DNA of 64,000 bases from Candidatus Heimdallarchaeota archaeon (GCA_011364965.1 RDOB01000002.1:124001-188000); one strand, 5' to 3'; positions 37,142 to 46,673 are shown, counted from the first letter of the stretch. Made by a program: numbers and translations. Notes: a model not told the origin generated them from the sequence alone.

Positions 37142-38329
37142 TTATTTAATATCAATTTTTGTTTCGTTTTTTGGATGTATATTTTTCAAAGTATTGGCTG
37201 ATTTAGGAATATGGACTTCTGCGGTCTTAATCAATAATGATAATTCTTCACTTCGCGTTATCACTTTTGCGAGTAAAGAATAGACGATCTCATATTTTTC
37301 ATTTACCTTCCTATCAATTATTGCCTGAATTTCATCATGGAAACGCTCTAATTCACGTTGGTGGTTTTTGATTCGAATATTTTGTTCATCCATAATTTTT
37401 TCGTATTCTTTCACCGTCTCTTGAAGTCCTTTTACTAATTCCTCCCTTGATTGCTTTGCCTCTGTTTTTAATTCCTCGGTTAGTTCTGTAATCATGTTTT
37501 CTAATTTTTCCCCAACTTTTTTTGGCATAAAATTTACTGAAATTTCATCAAGAATCTTTGTATCAGACTCTTTAAGTGATTGCGCCGTTAATCCCAATTC
37601 AGTCCGTATACTTTCATTATAACTCTCTATTATTCTTGAAAAGTTCTCAAAATGGGTTTCCTGATCTCTTTTTATAACAGATATTATTTCATTAAACTGC
37701 TGTTTGAGGTTGGATAAATTATCCCTATGCTCATCAAGACTATCTGCATGATTGTCTCCCAATCGACCAAGCTGCTCTAGACCTTCTCCGAGAATTTCCA
37801 TTGAATTCTTTAGGGCATCAAATTGATTTTGTGATAAAGCAATATGGTCAGATATCTTAGAATTCACACTATCGAATGCTGAGTTGGTTTTCCCTTGCTC
37901 ATCGGTAAATGCGTTTAAAATCAATTCTCTTGATTCTTTAATTTCTGTGGAAAAATTAGTCTTCAAATCCTCTTGAATCGTCTCTAAATGTGATAAATCT
38001 TCTTTAATTTCTCCCTCCAATTTATTCTGAGAGCTTTTAATCTCAGATACATTATTTTCCAAGTTTTTATTTAACTCGGAAATCCTTTCCTGGATTTTTG
38101 TAGATAATCTAGAAGTTTCTTCGTTTTGATTTTCTAGCGTCTCTATCTTATGATTTAGCTCCTCTTTCCAATTCCCTAAAGCAAGATTATCCTCCTCAAA
38201 TCGCACTTCAATGTTATCAATAATTTTTTTCAGATCAGTAATTTGTTCATTATTTTCTTCTAAGAACTTTGTTATATCCAATAGTCTTTTTGCAAGTTCT
38301 AGGTCTTCGCTGTCTTCATTTTGCCTCAA
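37142..38329 (-). CDS. Coiled-coil protein, 395 aa
   Basis: Almost entirely predicted coiled coil: heptad-like Leu/Ile spacing with abundant Glu, Lys, Asn and Gln from residue 10 to about 370, with no membrane segment. The last 40 residues may be a small capping region. The composition is like the 803-residue TrmB-type protein but it lacks that N-terminal winged helix. Its start overlaps the end of the 146-residue gene by 14 bp, showing translational coupling. With two small GTPases downstream, it could be an effector or scaffold; that is inference. Confidence 0.7.
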   Translation of the reverse strand: MRQNEDSEDLELAKRLLDITKFLEENNEQITDLKKIIDNIEVRFEEDNLALGNWKEELNHKIETLENQNEETSRLSTKIQERISELNKNLENNVSEIKSSQNKLEGEIKEDLSHLETIQEDLKTNFSTEIKESRELILNAFTDEQGKTNSAFDSVNSKISDHIALSQNQFDALKNSMEILGEGLEQLGRLGDNHADSLDEHRDNLSNLKQQFNEIISVIKRDQETHFENFSRIIESYNESIRTELGLTAQSLKESDTKILDEISVNFMPKKVGEKLENMITELTEELKTEAKQSREELVKGLQETVKEYEKIMDEQNIRIKNHQRELERFHDEIQAIIDRKVNEKYEIVYSLLAKVITRSEELSLLIKTAEVHIPKSANTLKNIHPKNETKIDIK

Positions 38330-38753
38330 TATTCATCTTCTCCTTCAAATTTTTATTTGCCTCTGTCAATGCGATGTGAATGTCATCTAGGGCATTTAAT
38401 AGTTTCGTTTCAATGCTTTCCTGTTGAATAAACTCATTAATATCCATTCCTTTTTCAACAGCAGGTAAAAACCGTTTCCAATGAGGTCTGATTTCCTCAA
38501 TGTTTTTTGAATCCGCCATTAATATCAATTTTGTTTCAGCATGTAATACTTCGACAATAACTCCTAATTTATGTTCCCCAATGGTAATTTCTGTAATTCC
38601 TGCTGGAAGAATTCCCTTTCTTTTCAAGATTAACAGGGTATCTGCTCTTTCCTGAATGATTGGAAATAGCTCCGTAGGAGTTTGAAGAAAAATTCCTTTT
38701 ACAGAGAAGGCTTCTGCAAATTTTTCTAAAATTTGTTTAAGACTCACAACCAT
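38316..38753 (-). CDS. Hypothetical protein, 145 aa, first gene of GTPase operon
   Basis: A small alpha/beta protein: a helix (LKQILEKFAEAF), then alternating strands (ADTLLILKRKG, HKLGVIVEVLHAETKLILMAD), then helices (IETKLLNALDDIHIALTEA). This could fit a longin- or roadblock-like fold, which often accompany GTPases, but I cannot demonstrate it from sequence. The ORF track starts at TTG 38756; ATG 38753 is preferred. It overlaps the coiled-coil gene. Confidence 0.6.
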   Translation of the reverse strand: MVVSLKQILEKFAEAFSVKGIFLQTPTELFPIIQERADTLLILKRKGILPAGITEITIGEHKLGVIVEVLHAETKLILMADSKNIEEIRPHWKRFLPAVEKGMDINEFIQQESIETKLLNALDDIHIALTEANKNLKEKMNIEAK

Positions 38754-38900
38754 CAATCCAAATGCACGAAAGTTTTTCTAGGCATATAGAAAAACTTGTT
38801 GATAATCTTCAATTAATTTAAAATGAACAATTTCTTAAAGATTACATAATACACTCATAAAACAATAACTTCAATACAAATTATAGGAATTTGATAAATT

Positions 38901-39611
38901 ATGAATGACATCTCTTTAGGTTCACAATTGACCGTTATCCTTCCCACATTGAATGAAAGCGAAAATATTGGAAAAATGATTTCGCATTTGCACTCACTCC
39001 TATCAGATTTGAAGATAATAGTTGCTGATGATGGATCAACTGATGGAACCATAGAAATTGTAAATCAGAGGATTATTGAAAACAGGAATATTTCTTTGTT
39101 AAATCGAAGTGAAGATCCAATAAAAGGGCTTTCTGTTTCCATCGCTGAAGCGATCAATCAAACTGAAACAGATTATTTTGTAGTTTTAGACTCAGATTTC
39201 CAACATCCCCCTGAAAAGGTAATTGATGCCCTAAAATTGCTGAATGAAGGATTTCCCCTTGTTATTGGATATCGTACCGAATTTAAAGGTTGGAGTTTTA
39301 AACGGCGCTTAATTTCTTGGGGTGCGACTGATTTAGGGAAGTTTGCTCTTTTCATTCGAGGCAGAAATAGACCAAGAGACATTATGAGCGGTTTTTTTGG
39401 CGGAAAAACAGATTTTGTCCAAAAAATTTTACATGAAAATCCTGGAATTATAGAACCTCGTGGATATAAAATTTTATTTGATTTATTGAAAATTTTACCA
39501 AAAAAAGACAAGATTGGGGAATTTCCTTATAGCTTTCAGGAAAGGGAGGAAGGAAAATCAAAAATCAAAATGAAGCACTTCTTAATCTACTTTAGATCGT
39601 TATTCAAATAG
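38901..39611 (+). CDS. Family 2 glycosyltransferase, dolichol-phosphate-mannose synthase-like
   Basis: 236 residues with a GT-A fold. The nucleotide-binding start is LTVILPTLNESENIG, an early acidic motif is VADDGSTDGT, and the metal-binding DxD-like FVVLDSDFQHPPEKV follows. A conserved FGGKTDFV and a late SFQERE motif match DPM1-type enzymes, which transfer a sugar to polyprenyl phosphate for protein glycosylation. There is no C-terminal membrane anchor, so it would be soluble or peripheral like short DPM1 forms. It ends 1 bp before the convergent GTPase stop. Confidence 0.85.
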   Translation: MNDISLGSQLTVILPTLNESENIGKMISHLHSLLSDLKIIVADDGSTDGTIEIVNQRIIENRNISLLNRSEDPIKGLSVSIAEAINQTETDYFVVLDSDFQHPPEKVIDALKLLNEGFPLVIGYRTEFKGWSFKRRLISWGATDLGKFALFIRGRNRPRDIMSGFFGGKTDFVQKILHENPGIIEPRGYKILFDLLKILPKKDKIGEFPYSFQEREEGKSKIKMKHFLIYFRSLFK

Positions 39612-39612
39612 T

Positions 39613-40227
39613 TTAATACTGTCGTTGTCCAGGAACTGTTGAACGAATGCGACTAGTAGTAGACCGGCTAGTTTTTCTCTGGCCATCTACAAATCGCATA
39701 ATATTGGTGCCTAGAAGCTGAAAAGCTTTTTGGATATTAACTCCAGTTTTTGCTGAAGTTTCTACATAATGACACGTAAACCCTTCTGGTTTGGTTAAAT
39801 TACTTAATCTGTCAGTGAAAATACGTCCTTGTTCTGGAGATACAGTATCATCGGATAATTCTCTCATATCAATTTTATTGGCCACAACAACAATAGGAAC
39901 TCTTCCCCGACCATTATTGGTCCATAATTCATTAATCCATTTTGGGGTGTTAAAATAAGAATCTGGTCTTGTTACATCGTAAACTAATAAAGCACCTACA
40001 CATCCTTTATAATATACTTCTCTGACTGCATCGAACCGCTGTTGTCCTGCTAGGTCCCAAATTTGATATCGAATGTGTTTCCCGCTTACATCATCATCTC
40101 GCATTGCGAAGTCGGCACCAATAGTTAACAAATATTGCGCCTTGAATCCTTTCCCTAAATAGCGCTCACGAATGGCTGTTTTTCCAACACCACCATCACC
40201 AATCAAGACTATCTTAAGAACGGTCAT
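39613..40227 (-). CDS. Rab-like small GTPase
   Basis: 204 residues. G1 is LIGDGGVGKTAIR, the G2 region has LLTIGADF, G3 is IWDLAGQQRFDAVR with catalytic glutamine, G4 is NKIDM and G5 ETSAKTG. The first 165 residues are the GTPase; the tail (RKTSRSTTSRIRSTVPGQRQY) is basic and serine/threonine rich and could bind an acidic membrane. There is no C-terminal cysteine. It is the most Rab-like of the set together with the one at 24567. It stands alone on the minus strand. Confidence 0.92.
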   Translation of the reverse strand: MTVLKIVLIGDGGVGKTAIRERYLGKGFKAQYLLTIGADFAMRDDDVSGKHIRYQIWDLAGQQRFDAVREVYYKGCVGALLVYDVTRPDSYFNTPKWINELWTNNGRGRVPIVVVANKIDMRELSDDTVSPEQGRIFTDRLSNLTKPEGFTCHYVETSAKTGVNIQKAFQLLGTNIMRFVDGQRKTSRSTTSRIRSTVPGQRQY

Positions 40228-40545
40228 TCTGAATCATACCCTCTTTCTTACATGAAGCGTATATATTTTGACGACATACTTCAGTAAGATTTTGGTATTA
40301 CAATTATTGAATGAGTGAATAATTTATATTAAACTATCTAGTTAGTCTATTCGACTTTCTTAATTACACTCGTTATCTGTCCCTTTTACGAGAAATTTAA
40401 GAGTTTTTCTTAAAATTTAAGCCAAATTTCCACTGTAACAATCTTTTTTGATGTCTTTTTTTTAGAGATTGATTATTAGATCAGAACCAAAGGAATATTA
40501 ATTTGACTTCATAAAGTTATTTTTTAATAAAAATAGGGTGTAAAT
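40228..40545. other. Divergent intergenic region
   Basis: No coding sequence found. It separates the Rab-like gene from the ornithine cyclodeaminase gene and must contain both promoters. AT-rich stretches such as TTTTTTAATAAAAATAGG just before 40546 are TATA-like but not distinctive. Confidence 0.35.
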
Positions 40546-41532
40546 ATGAGTAAAGTGTTATTACTTTCAAGAAAAAATGTTGAAGCAGTTTTAAACATGC
40601 GAGATACAATAGAAGTACTGAAATCAGCGTTTAGTGAACTTTCTAATGGAAGTGCTATCCTTCCTCAAAGAATTGTCATCCCAGTAGAAAAACAAAAAGG
40701 AATTAGTCTTTATATGCCAGCTTTTCTTCCTGAGACTGGTTCGTTGGCTGTTAAAGTGGTTACCGTCTTTAAAGAGAATGTTAGCAAGTTTAATATCCCT
40801 ACAACTCTTGGAAAAGTCTTATTACAGGATATAGAAACTGGAGATGTTAATTGCATTATGGATGGAGGGTACTTAACTGCAATGCGTACTGGCGCTGTCT
40901 CTGGATGTGCTATCGAATATTTAGCAAAAAAAAATGCCCAGATATTGACCTTATTCGGTGCAGGTGTCCAAGGAAGTACTCAATTATGGGCTGCGATTGA
41001 GGCACGACCAAGTCTTCATACTTGTAGAATATATGATATACAGAAAGAGATTGCTCAAGATTTCGCTAAAAATGCAAAGCATCATAATCTTAATTTTGAG
41101 TTCCCTAATTCCCCTAAAGAGGCTATAAAAGACACAGATATCATTGTTACTTCTACAACTTCTCTTACTCCTATATTCAAGGGAGAATGGCTTGAATCGG
41201 GAATGCATATCTCTGGTATTGGTTCTCACAACCCTGGGGCAAGAGAATTGGATACTATAACAATTCAACGATCAAAAATTATATGTGATCAAATAAGTGC
41301 TTGTTTGGCTGAAGCGGGAGATATTATGATCCCAATTAAAGAAGGAGTCATATCAAGAAATCAACTCACCGAGTTAGGTGAAGTCATAAATGGTCTGAAA
41401 CCAGGAAGAGAAAATTCTGAGGAGATTACTCTCTTTAAATCTGTCGGCTTAGCAATTCAGGATGCTGCTGTGGCTAAGTTGGTCTATGATAAGGCTTGTG
41501 AAAAAAATATAGGTACAGAGGTAGAAATATAA
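40546..41532 (+). CDS. Ornithine cyclodeaminase / mu-crystallin family enzyme
   Basis: 328 residues, the family's normal length. It shows AMRTGAVSG, the NAD-binding FGAGVQGSTQ, GIGSHNPGARELD and the late VGLAIQDAAVA segment. Members either convert ornithine to proline and ammonia, or act as alanine dehydrogenases or imine reductases using NAD(P)H. The ornithine aminotransferase 4 kb away supports an ornithine role but does not prove it. It converges on an MFS gene. Confidence 0.87.
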   Translation: MSKVLLLSRKNVEAVLNMRDTIEVLKSAFSELSNGSAILPQRIVIPVEKQKGISLYMPAFLPETGSLAVKVVTVFKENVSKFNIPTTLGKVLLQDIETGDVNCIMDGGYLTAMRTGAVSGCAIEYLAKKNAQILTLFGAGVQGSTQLWAAIEARPSLHTCRIYDIQKEIAQDFAKNAKHHNLNFEFPNSPKEAIKDTDIIVTSTTSLTPIFKGEWLESGMHISGIGSHNPGARELDTITIQRSKIICDQISACLAEAGDIMIPIKEGVISRNQLTELGEVINGLKPGRENSEEITLFKSVGLAIQDAAVAKLVYDKACEKNIGTEVEI

Positions 41533-41571
41533 AAAATTCACACAAAAAAAGAAGAAAGGGGGGAGGGAATT

Positions 41572-42882
41572 TTATTCTGATTTTGCTTCTCCTGATTTTA
41601 CCCCAAACATCATAATAAAAGCAATTATAAAACAGATAAGGCTAACAGGGAATAGAAGTTCAAATGTGCCTCCTGTTAAAAGATCAAAGACCAAACCAAT
41701 TAAAGCAGGGCCAGCTACTGCAGCTGAACTACTGAAAAGATAATACAAACCTGTATATGATCCTAGTTTTTCATCTGTAGCAATCTCCCAGACAATAACG
41801 ATTGAATTGATATTGATTAAAGCCCATCCTATTCCTGCGAATGCTAGTATAATCATCACGATGTAATACTGATTCGTAGGAGATAAATTAAGCAAGTTAA
41901 ATTGTCCAAGGAACAAAACTGCAATAAGAAAGACAGAAAGGATCGGTAAACCAATTTTAATAGTGTTCGCTCTACCAATACGTTGTCCGATATATCCAGC
42001 AGGAATTGCAAAGAGAACGAAGACTAATGAAAATGAAGTTAACATTAAACTGGCAGCACCTTCTGCTGCTTGAATCGCCTCTTCAGTTGCGGGAGCTGCA
42101 AGATCTACTAGATAAGGAAGAGTTGTCGTTGCCCAACTCGTATACCATGTTTCCAGCGCATTGTATCCAAGAAACCAAAAAAATATCGCAAACAAAACAA
42201 ATAAGCAAGATTTATCATTGTCGGTTAAAACTTCTTTAACGCTTGTTATAACTGATACTTTGGTTTCTGGTGCCTCTTTGCTGGCATATTCTTCAGGTTC
42301 TTTAACAAATAGAACTAATAAAAACATTGCGATTATCATTATAGCAGAAGTACTACCAAATGCGACTAATGGACTAATAGTGTATAGTCTTGAACCGAAT
42401 AGAAAGGCATAAACAGCCCCCAAACCACCCATTAAATTAATTACACCATTAGCTTTACTACGATGTTTTGAAGAAATAATATCAGGCATCAATGCAACTA
42501 CAGGTGCTCTATAGAATGCCATCATTAGTAAGAAACAAATAATTGCTGCCATCAAGTAGAGGATTACACCTTTTACTAAAGGAAGCACGAATAAGAAAAT
42601 CGCTGAAATCGGAACACCTATTATTAAAAATGGTATGCGACGGCCCCATCGAGTACGAGTATTATCAGAAACAGATCCAATTATCGGTTCCATAATAATC
42701 ATTGCGAGATTGTCAAGTCCCATGATTGCACCGACTATAACTCTATCTGGTATGAAACTATTAAGCCAGAGTGGAACATAACTATTATAAAGCGCCCATG
42801 AAACACCGGTTGTGAAAAAGCCTAATCCAATTAAAAATGTCTTAGTCCAGCTAAATCCTGTCTTGTTTTCTGTAATTTGCAT
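41572..42882 (-). CDS. MFS transporter, GPH-like
   Basis: 436 residues, about 12 transmembrane segments. The loop motif GSVSDNTRTRWGRRIPFLII is the GPH/sugar-symporter form of MFS motif A, with a second-half counterpart AGYIGQRIGRANTIK. The substrate is unknown; a sugar, sugar acid or amino-acid derivative are all possible. It is a single gene converging on the cyclodeaminase gene. It is similar in type to the transporter at 34399 but not a close copy. Confidence 0.82.
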   Translation of the reverse strand: MQITENKTGFSWTKTFLIGLGFFTTGVSWALYNSYVPLWLNSFIPDRVIVGAIMGLDNLAMIIMEPIIGSVSDNTRTRWGRRIPFLIIGVPISAIFLFVLPLVKGVILYLMAAIICFLLMMAFYRAPVVALMPDIISSKHRSKANGVINLMGGLGAVYAFLFGSRLYTISPLVAFGSTSAIMIIAMFLLVLFVKEPEEYASKEAPETKVSVITSVKEVLTDNDKSCLFVLFAIFFWFLGYNALETWYTSWATTTLPYLVDLAAPATEEAIQAAEGAASLMLTSFSLVFVLFAIPAGYIGQRIGRANTIKIGLPILSVFLIAVLFLGQFNLLNLSPTNQYYIVMIILAFAGIGWALININSIVIVWEIATDEKLGSYTGLYYLFSSSAAVAGPALIGLVFDLLTGGTFELLFPVSLICFIIAFIMMFGVKSGEAKSE

Positions 42883-43155
42883 CTTATTTTACATCCTATT
42901 AAGTAAGTATGCCTAATTTCTTTATCCTACCTCACTTAAAATTAAGGATTTTACATTTATTTCAGAAGAGGTCAATAAAGTGTCGATTTTAAAGCTAATT
43001 CTTTCTTCTCTGTCTACAATTTTAAATATTTACCCCTCTTTCAATATTTTATAGGTTCGTAATCATGGTGAAAATGATCACAGAAAAGTGCATTTAAAAG
43101 ATTGAGAAGCTTTATTCAAAAATGAATCCACATTGGAGTAAGGAGTTGAAGAAAT

Positions 43156-43569
43156 ATGAATTCTTTTTTCCAAAGAATTTCCAGAAACCGTCCTTTAGTC
43201 CTTATTGGTATGATAATTGTCACGATATATTCATTCTTTGCATTTCTCTTTGCTCTTTCAATACTTATTCAAGAATTTAGCAATTCAGGAGGATATTCTT
43301 TCTCATATTTACTGAATTTAATTCTAACGCTTCTAATTAGTTATCCCTTATTGTTTATTTACTTAAGTCCAATATTCTTGTGTTTCGTGCTATTATTTCA
43401 AATCTTTAGTTTTGATTTAAAGAAAATACCAATGAAAACAACGTTATACGAAAGCATTTTTCTTCCCACCCTTTATTACGGTTCAATAAAAGTGATAATC
43501 CCCCACTTTGAGCAGGAACACAGGATTATATCTGCTAAAGAAGACTCTAATAACGATTTAAAAACATAA
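43156..43569 (+). CDS. Small membrane protein, 137 aa
   Basis: Not recognised. Two strong hydrophobic segments (PLVLIGMIIVTIYSFFAFLFA and a long one around residues 50-85) and a charged C-terminal tail. AGGAG lies about nine bases before the ATG. It is followed by the HTH/Zn-ribbon gene after 110 bp on the same strand. Confidence 0.55.
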   Translation: MNSFFQRISRNRPLVLIGMIIVTIYSFFAFLFALSILIQEFSNSGGYSFSYLLNLILTLLISYPLLFIYLSPIFLCFVLLFQIFSFDLKKIPMKTTLYESIFLPTLYYGSIKVIIPHFEQEHRIISAKEDSNNDLKT

Positions 43570-43679
43570 TAAATTTTAATGATTTTCAATGGAAGGATTA
43601 TAAAAACATCGTTTTTCTGCTTCGCTTGGTTTCTAACATATAGTAAGAATGATAAATACTTATAAAAGGGTTGAGAAAT

Positions 43680-43982
43680 ATGAGAACTAGACGAGAATCA
43701 ATAATAAAGCTCCTCCGAGAGCATGATGATATTACTTTACAAGAATTAGCAGATTTGACTCAAACTGCTGTTAAAACTATTGCTCGTGATTTAGATTCCG
43801 TTAGAAAAACCATAAAATCAGAAGGTTTGAGGATTGAAGTTCGTCCTGCAAAATGTATGGCATGTGAGTATCTATTTACGGGTAGAAATCGCGTATCAGA
43901 TCCCACAAAATGCCCTGAATGCCATTCAGAACGAATTGATCCTCAAAGGTTTCGACTTGCAGAAACCAAACAGAGGGAATGA
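43680..43982 (+). CDS. HTH regulator fused to a zinc ribbon
   Basis: About 100 residues: an N-terminal helix-turn-helix (SIIKLLREHDDITLQELADL ... AVKTIARDLDSVRKTI) and a C-terminal zinc ribbon with CMACEYLF and CPECHSERI. This matches the archaeal family of small predicted transcription regulators with HTH plus Zn-ribbon. The ORF track starts at TTG 43671; ATG 43680 is preferred. Target genes are unknown; the adjacent convergent dUTPase is one candidate by proximity only. Confidence 0.85.
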   Translation: MRTRRESIIKLLREHDDITLQELADLTQTAVKTIARDLDSVRKTIKSEGLRIEVRPAKCMACEYLFTGRNRVSDPTKCPECHSERIDPQRFRLAETKQRE

Positions 43983-43983
43983 A

Positions 43984-44418
43984 TTAAGTTCCGCTACTCC
44001 CTAATCCTCCTCCTCGATCATTTTTAGCGTCCAAATTTGTTGTTTCAATTATTTCACAATCTTCCACTTTTTGAAACACCATTTGTGCTATTCTATCCCC
44101 TGATTTTATGGAATAAGGCTTTAAATTAATTGAATTAAGAATAACCATTATTTCTCCACGATATCCTGAATCAATAACCCCCCCAGTAACAAAAATCCCG
44201 TTGCTAGCCATTGAACTTCTTCCCTTTATTTGACCATAAAATCCTTGAGGAATTTCCATTGATATCCCAGTATGAATAATAGCTGTTTCGCCAGTGTTTA
44301 AGGTAATTGATTCGATAGAATATAAATCGAAAGCTGCATCCAATTTATTATGTTTCTTAGGTATCTTGGCTATTTGACTCAATTTCTTGACTTTTATTTG
44401 CAAATTTAATCGACCCAT
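43984..44418 (-). CDS. dut: dUTP diphosphatase (trimeric dUTPase)
   Basis: 144 residues, the length of the trimeric dUTPase found in bacteria and eukaryotes. It hydrolyses dUTP to dUMP, keeping uracil out of DNA. Motif 1 is AAFDLYS, motif 2 GRSSMAS, motif 3 GGVIDSGYRGEI with the catalytic Asp and uracil-binding Tyr, motif 4 GDRIAQMVF, and motif 5 NDRGGGLGSSGT. Motif 5 supplies the C-terminal lid, so the enzyme looks complete. It converges with the HTH/Zn-ribbon gene 2 bp away. An inverted repeat lies 57 bp upstream. Confidence 0.94.
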   Translation of the reverse strand: MGRLNLQIKVKKLSQIAKIPKKHNKLDAAFDLYSIESITLNTGETAIIHTGISMEIPQGFYGQIKGRSSMASNGIFVTGGVIDSGYRGEIMVILNSINLKPYSIKSGDRIAQMVFQKVEDCEIIETTNLDAKNDRGGGLGSSGT

Positions 44419-44474
44419 TGGAATTCCTGCAGTGCTATTGTAAAAGCATATTATAATCTTGATTTTTTGAGATG

Positions 44475-44495
44475 TATAATCCTATATGGATTATA
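44475..44495. promoter_or_regulatory. Inverted repeat upstream of dut
   Basis: TATAATCC-TATAT-GGATTATA has perfect 8-bp arms with a 5-bp spacer. A further half-site GATTATA occurs at 44510-44516. It lies in the divergent gap between dut and the membrane protein at 44669, a position suited to an operator. It could also form an RNA hairpin. Confidence 0.45.
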
Positions 44496-44668
44496 GAAAA
44501 CAAATGAAAGATTATACACCCCACTTTTAATGTTTATAATATTATTTGTTTATAATAGTACAAGAATTCATTCTATATAGAGTCCGTGTTTCAAGGAAAT
44601 TAATAGAAATTGGAAACAGATTAAAAGACTCATTATAAGTTAAGAAAATATGCCATATTTTAGGTGAA

Positions 44669-45325
44669 ATGAGAATGGCAACGAGAAAATGGCACCTATT
44701 TACCGCAATCTTGGTTTTTTTAGCTTATATAATTGGTTACTGGTATTTGCAGTCGTATTTTATGGCACAACTACCTATCCTCGCTCCTCTATTGATACTA
44801 ACTGCGTTTTTAATGGCCTTAATCGGTTCAGAGGCGCCAGATTGGGATTTCATGATGAGTTGGTTGCAACATAGAGATATTACAACTCATTCTGTCGGAA
44901 TTCCAGCTATAATTACATTTGTGATCTTTATTCAGAAAGTTATTATGCCCATGAATCCTTCTTTAATGCTAGCTTTGATTTTCATACCCTTCATGTTTGG
45001 TTTTAGTTCTCATTTACTACTGGATTTATTCCCAGGAGTTGATCCTGAGAAGGAATTGAAAAAGGGTGGAATAACTCACACAACTGCTTTACTCTTGAAA
45101 GGATTTATTTCTGGATTAACTGGTGTTGAAACAGCTAAGGCGCTCCAAGGAACTTATCTAATCCATTTACCATTTAAAATGAAACTTCAGAGTGAAAAGG
45201 GCAGAAAAAAGTGGGAAATACGGAAAACTTTACCTCTTCATGCTTCTAGGTGGTGGTTGTTTTTTAATGGGTTATTATCTCTGAGTTTGGGCATTTTTAT
45301 CCTAACTGCTTACCTTTGGAGATAA
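44669..45325 (+). CDS. Predicted membrane-bound metal-dependent hydrolase (DUF457/YdjM-like)
   Basis: 218 residues with about five membrane segments. The motif SEAPDWDFMM ... HRDITTHSVG and the later FSSHLLLDLFPG give the His/Asp pattern of the YdjM/DUF457 family, thought to hold a metal at the membrane. A third part, KGGITHTTALLL, adds another histidine. The biochemical role of the family is poorly known. ATG 44669 or 44675 are both possible starts. It converges with the aminotransferase at 45335. Confidence 0.72.
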   Translation: MRMATRKWHLFTAILVFLAYIIGYWYLQSYFMAQLPILAPLLILTAFLMALIGSEAPDWDFMMSWLQHRDITTHSVGIPAIITFVIFIQKVIMPMNPSLMLALIFIPFMFGFSSHLLLDLFPGVDPEKELKKGGITHTTALLLKGFISGLTGVETAKALQGTYLIHLPFKMKLQSEKGRKKWEIRKTLPLHASRWWLFFNGLLSLSLGIFILTAYLWR

Positions 45326-45334
45326 AATTTCCAA

Positions 45335-46534
45335 TTATTTTCCAAGTATACTTTTTATAATATCAAGTGCCCAGTTTAGGTCTTCTTTTGAGATGACTAA
45401 AGGAGGAGCGAAACGGATTACATAGTCATGAGTTTCCTTAGCTAAGATACCATTTTGGATTAATTGCTCCGTAAAAGGACGAGCTTTTTCTGATAATTCT
45501 ACTGCAACTAACAATCCTTTCCCTCTTACTTCTTTTATTCTTGGATGATTAATCTTTTTCAGCTCTGTAATAAACATTTCTCCTAATTCTGCCGCCCTAA
45601 CGTCAAGTTTTTCTTCTACTAGTACATTTAAGGCAGCCTCTCCAACTACGCAAGCTAAGGGGAAACCACCAAAAGTTGAACCATGAGACCCAGGTATAAA
45701 AACTTTCATAATTTCTTTTCTTGAAACTACTGCTGAAACTGGCAATAATCCTCCTCCTAAAGCTTTTCCCAATGTCAGAACATCAGGAGTTATTCCTTCA
45801 TGTTGAAAACAAAACATCTTTCCAGTTCGACAAAAACCCGTTTGAATCTCATCAAGCACAAATAACACATTATTTCGAGTACAAATCTCTCTAATTTGCT
45901 TTAAATAGCCATTGGAAGGAACTATGACTCCAGCTTCACCTTGAATTGGTTCACATAGAAATGCAACAGTATTATTTGTTATTGCAGTTTCTAAAGCTTT
46001 AATATCATTAAATGGTATAATTTTAAATCCAGGAGTAAAAGGTCCAAAATTTGTATTTGCGTCTGGATCAGTTGAGAATCCAACAATAGTTGTGGTTCTT
46101 CCATGAAAATTATTGGCACAGACTATTATTTCTGATTTACCTTCTGGAACTCCTTTGATTTCATATCCCCATCGCCGAACCATCTTAATTGCAGTTTCAA
46201 CAGCTTCTGCCCCAGTATTCATAGGTAAAGCCATATCAAAGCCCTTACCACAAATTTCAAGTAAGTGTTTAAGGTAAGGCCCCATACGATCATTATAGAA
46301 TGCTCGTGATGTTAAGGCAACATTTTCTAATTGATCTTTTAGTGCTTGGACAATTTTCGGATGAAGATGGCCTTGATTCACAGCGGAATATGCAGAAAGA
46401 CAATCAAGGTATTTTTTCCCTTCAACATCCCACACCCATGGGCCTTTGGCTTTAGCAATTACAACTGGAATCGGATGATAATTATGAGCTCCGTATTCTT
46501 CTTCAATAGCCATATAATACTGCGAATTTTTCAT
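45335..46534 (-). CDS. rocD: Ornithine aminotransferase-like class III aminotransferase
   Basis: 399 residues, normal for RocD. It transfers the delta-amino group of ornithine to 2-oxoglutarate, giving glutamate semialdehyde. Visible signatures: N-terminal YGAHNYHPIPVVIAKAKG, the PLP-phosphate region MNTGAEAVETA, NNFHGRT, the DEIQTGFCRTG segment and the lysine in TLGKALGGG. The YGAHNYHP start and HGSTFGG segment favour ornithine over acetylornithine or GABA. It is 139 bp downstream of an Lrp-family gene on the same strand. Confidence 0.88.
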   Translation of the reverse strand: MKNSQYYMAIEEEYGAHNYHPIPVVIAKAKGPWVWDVEGKKYLDCLSAYSAVNQGHLHPKIVQALKDQLENVALTSRAFYNDRMGPYLKHLLEICGKGFDMALPMNTGAEAVETAIKMVRRWGYEIKGVPEGKSEIIVCANNFHGRTTTIVGFSTDPDANTNFGPFTPGFKIIPFNDIKALETAITNNTVAFLCEPIQGEAGVIVPSNGYLKQIREICTRNNVLFVLDEIQTGFCRTGKMFCFQHEGITPDVLTLGKALGGGLLPVSAVVSRKEIMKVFIPGSHGSTFGGFPLACVVGEAALNVLVEEKLDVRAAELGEMFITELKKINHPRIKEVRGKGLLVAVELSEKARPFTEQLIQNGILAKETHDYVIRFAPPLVISKEDLNWALDIIKSILGK

Positions 46535-46673
46535 TTTTATCTACCACAAGACAAATCGAAAACCATTCTTCATGTGGTAAGAAAAAATGATTTTCATTTA
46601 AATTTTGTCAATATGATACTTATATACGATCTTGATTATGCTATAAATTTTTCAACATTTGATTGATTTTAAT

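Noticed and set aside
34399-42882. The two MFS transporters considered as a duplicated pair
   Set aside because: They share only general family motifs and differ in length and loop sequences; 6 kb apart on opposite strands with no flanking similarity.
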